In this document: positions 62,601-64,000 of the stretch, piece by piece
Position numbering within the stretch: the stretch's first letter is position 1
Layout: each line of letters begins with the position of its first letter
Origin: Pseudobdellovibrionaceae bacterium
GTDB lineage: Bacteria > Bdellovibrionota > Bdellovibrionia > Bdellovibrionales > UBA1609
Assembly (NCBI GenBank): GCA_947444305.1
Contig: CANEZP010000019.1
Span: forward strand, 17,763 to 81,762
Direction of reading: 5' to 3'
Length of the DNA stretch: 64,000 bases
Translations under genes and position numbers: made by a program
Notes under the pieces: generated by a model
Database searches by the model: none
What the model saw: only the letters and a program-made list of their open reading frames with translations
What the model was told of the DNA's origin: nothing

Positions 62601-62643
62601 TTACCCGCGCCGGCGCGGGTAAAAAGCGGGCTTTGCTTTTACC
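62601..62643 (-). terminator. Double inverted repeat after the helical-repeat gene
   Basis: A perfect 22-bp palindrome TTACCCGCGCC/GGCGCGGGTAA (62601-62622) adjoins a second hairpin (62618-62643) with a GCTTTTT arm on the minus strand. 13 bases after the stop of the 62656-63189 gene; it probably ends that transcript. Confidence 0.5.
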
Positions 62644-62655
62644 GCTCTCTGCCGA

Positions 62656-63189
62656 TTATCGGACTGGAAGCGCAGGCAATGCAGATTCCGTGATTCGGAA
62701 TTTAGCTCTAACAAGTTCAACAGGCGTTAAATAATCAAATGTGCCTTTATCTAGCGAACTTTTCATCTGATCGTAAGCGGTCGCGACCTCCGCGGTCGAA
62801 ACTCTAGCAAGAATTGCGACCTTGGCGAGCTCTTTGGCTACATAGAAATTGGAACTTTTTGATTTCCTAAGAAGCTCGGAAATTTCTCCGTAAACGTCCG
62901 CTACCTGCCATGATGAGGCACCGGTGATCAAGGCCGTTTTTGTTAGGTCGGTTTTCGTTATGTAGTCCAAATCTTTGAGCGATAAACTAATCTGTTCGTA
63001 CATCATCGAAGCCTTTTCAACGGACACGCCGGCGATCGTCAACGCGCTTGCGAGTTCGCGACGCGTGTACGAACTGTAACCGCGTTCTTCAAAGTACTTC
63101 ATTACCTGAGGGTATGTAGAGGCGTCTTGAGCATGAGCCGAAAACGAGGCCACAAAAATGGAATTGAGAATGAGAAATTTGATGTTCAT
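62656..63189 (-). CDS. Exported protein with ~38-residue helical repeats
   Basis: 177 residues: signal peptide (MNIKFLILNSIFVASFSAHAQ) followed by three complete and one partial repeat of about 37 residues (YTRRELASALTIAGVS..., ITKTDLTKTALITGASS..., YVAKELAKVAILARVS..., YLTPVELVRAKFR), each with the pattern '(Y/I)-(T/V)-x-x-(E/D)-L-x(3)-A-x-I/L-x-x-x-S'. The repeats should form paired helices, a small binding scaffold in the periplasm. No family recognised. Confidence 0.7.
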   Translation of the reverse strand: MNIKFLILNSIFVASFSAHAQDASTYPQVMKYFEERGYSSYTRRELASALTIAGVSVEKASMMYEQISLSLKDLDYITKTDLTKTALITGASSWQVADVYGEISELLRKSKSSNFYVAKELAKVAILARVSTAEVATAYDQMKSSLDKGTFDYLTPVELVRAKFRITESALPALPVR

Positions 63190-63301
63190 GGGAACTCACT
63201 TTGCTGAAGCGTCACTACCCGACCGCTTGAAAATATTCAAGCCATTTTAGAAAAGATGAAAATGGAAGCAGGATCACGGATAGGCTCAACCCCTCTTTCG
63301 C

Positions 63302-63345
63302 CCCTATGCGTACTATGTCCAAAATCGGACATAGTACGCATAGGG
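63302..63345. repeat. Perfect 19-bp inverted repeat (6-nt loop) beside recA
   Basis: Arm CCCTATGCGTACTATGTCC (63302-63320), loop AAAATC, then the exact reverse complement (63327-63345). A very stable hairpin in RNA or cruciform in DNA, in the gap between recA and the helical-repeat gene. Its flank (63350-63400) is a GC-rich run of GGCACCC/GCGCAGG-type near repeats. Confidence 0.8.
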
Positions 63346-63406
63346 CTTGAAACACGCCGGCACCGGCGCAGGCACCCGCACCCGCGCAGGTCGCGCCGGG
63401 GCGGGC

Positions 63407-63437
63407 AAAAAAAAGCCCCGCTTGTGGCAGGGCTTTT
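63407..63437 (-). terminator. Rho-independent terminator of recA
   Basis: Minus strand AAAAGCCC (63437-63430) - 11 nt - GGGCTTTT (63418-63411) continuing as an eight-T tract (63414-63407). 28 bases after the recA stop. Confidence 0.9.
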
Positions 63438-63464
63438 CGAAACTCTTGAATAGATTTTGGCGAA

Positions 63465-64000
63465 CTACTTGCGCGTAGGCGTTTTCGCCGGGATTTTCGC
63501 GGCGGCGCTAGGCTTGGCGTCGGCCGAGCGGGCTTCCGCTTTTTCCGAGACCTTGTCAGAACCTTTGTCCGCAGACGCGGCCGACTTTTCGGCTTTGTCT
63601 GATTTTTGCTCGGCGACTTTACCGACGAGGCCGGCAACGGCTTCGGACTTTTGCGCTTCGCTCTTCGGACCGATATTGTAGGCTTCTAAGATTTGCTTGC
63701 GCAAAGTCTTCATCAATTCAGGGTTCTCACGCAGGAAGTTTTTGGCGGCATCGCGGCCTTGACCCATGCGCTCGCCCTTAATCGAAAACCAGCTGCCCGA
63801 CTTGTCGATCATCTCTTTTTTCACGCCGATGTCGAGAACGTCGCCTTCGGCGCTGATCCCTTCACCATACATGAGATCGAATTCGACCTTCGCGAACGGG
63901 GGCGCCATTTTGTTCTTCACGACTTTGACGGCCGTGCGGTTACCCACGATCTCTTCACCGTTTTGGATGGCGCCGATACGGCGGACGTCCAAGCGGACCG
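63465..64000 (-). CDS. recA: RecA recombinase, C-terminal part (gene continues beyond the window)
   Basis: The last ~178 residues of Rec[50 protein letters not shown] and [36 protein letters not shown] align closely with E. coli RecA core and C-domain. The final ~60 residues are an alanine/lysine/serine-rich tail ([20 protein letters not shown]... PAKTPTRK) much longer than, and opposite in charge to, the short acidic E. coli tail. RecA forms the strand-exchange filament in the cytoplasm. Confidence 0.97.
   Translation of the reverse strand, partial: VRLDVRRIGAIQNGEEIVGNRTAVKVVKNKMAPPFAKVEFDLMYGEGISAEGDVLDIGVKKEMIDKSGSWFSIKGERMGQGRDAAKNFLRENPELMKTLRKQILEAYNIGPKSEAQKSEAVAGLVGKVAEQKSDKAEKSAASADKGSDKVSEKAEARSADAKPSAAAKIPAKTPTRK

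Noticed and set aside
62601..62622. 22-bp palindrome as a replication or attachment site
   Set aside because: No iterons, DnaA boxes, integrase or tRNA nearby; its position right after a stop codon suits a terminator-type structure.
63350..63410. GC-rich near-repeats (GGCGCAGG, GGCACCCGCACCC) that looked like a short tandem array or CRISPR-like element
   Set aside because: Unit is irregular and too short, there are no spacers of uniform length, and no cas genes are present.

Overview
The window looks like a chromosomal segment from a predatory or related member of the Bdellovibrionota (Bdellovibrio-like). The grounds are a TIGR02147-type regulator, which is typical of Bdellovibrio and Fibrobacter; four flagellin genes close together; a flagellar rod/ring/hook-junction cluster with recA nearby; and many small exported proteins and lipoproteins. 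Base composition is moderately GC-rich (mid-50s % by eye). There are no rRNA, tRNA, insertion-sequence or CRISPR signals. The call is from family content and gene neighbourhoods only.

Layout. (1) 1-9964, all minus: one long run flaG-fliD-fliS-fliT-like, a TPR protein, a MAF-like Rossmann protein, two GT9 (heptosyltransferase-type) glycosyltransferases with a small ORF between them, a histidine kinase, a single-domain response regulator and the first codons of another gene. It reads as filament cap and export chaperones plus a probable flagellin-glycosylation module. (2) 10051-18689: a large lipoprotein diverging from a Calx-beta lipoprotein, the helicase hrpB, and an exported catalase-like protein. 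(3) 18881-29847: four flagellin genes, each behind a sigma-28-like promoter and a leader of roughly 100-240 nt, interspersed with exported proteins and a prolyl oligopeptidase lipoprotein. (4) 29548-38982: housekeeping and envelope genes (meaB, a heptose-phosphate nucleotidyltransferase, an RDD protein, rsmE, prmA, a HAAS-domain protein under a PadR regulator, a YdcF-like protein). (5) 38979-49519: fliW, csrA, flgL, flgK, flgN, flgM, a flgJ with a decayed LytM-like tail, then flgI-flgH-flgA-flgG-flgF behind a near-consensus sigma-54 promoter. (6) 49710-53808: a lytic transglycosylase, aspartate kinase, an exported PPC-domain protein and a Tat-exported PhoD-like phosphatase. (7) 53822-63189: a TIGR02147 regulator amid small exported proteins and two tandem outer-membrane-type paralogs. 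(8) the 3' end of recA.

How the parts may work together. FlgM (anti-sigma-28), FliW and CsrA sit in the same window as the flagellin genes and their long structured leaders, so a FliW-CsrA-flagellin translational circuit and sigma-28/FlgM timing are both plausible here. The sigma-54-type promoter of the rod/ring operon and the sigma-28-type promoters of the flagellins fit the usual early/late flagellar hierarchy.

Most notable new signals: a ~50-bp AT-rich element present three times (55268-55317, 57876-57926, 62517-62567), each time 69-82 bp before a minus-strand gene for an exported protein and once also just before the TIGR02147 regulator gene, suggesting a TIGR02147 regulon; a perfect 21-nt sequence in opposite orientation in the leaders of two flagellin genes, so that part of the two RNAs would be complementary; and a leader segment perfectly complementary to the ribosome binding site of the third flagellin.
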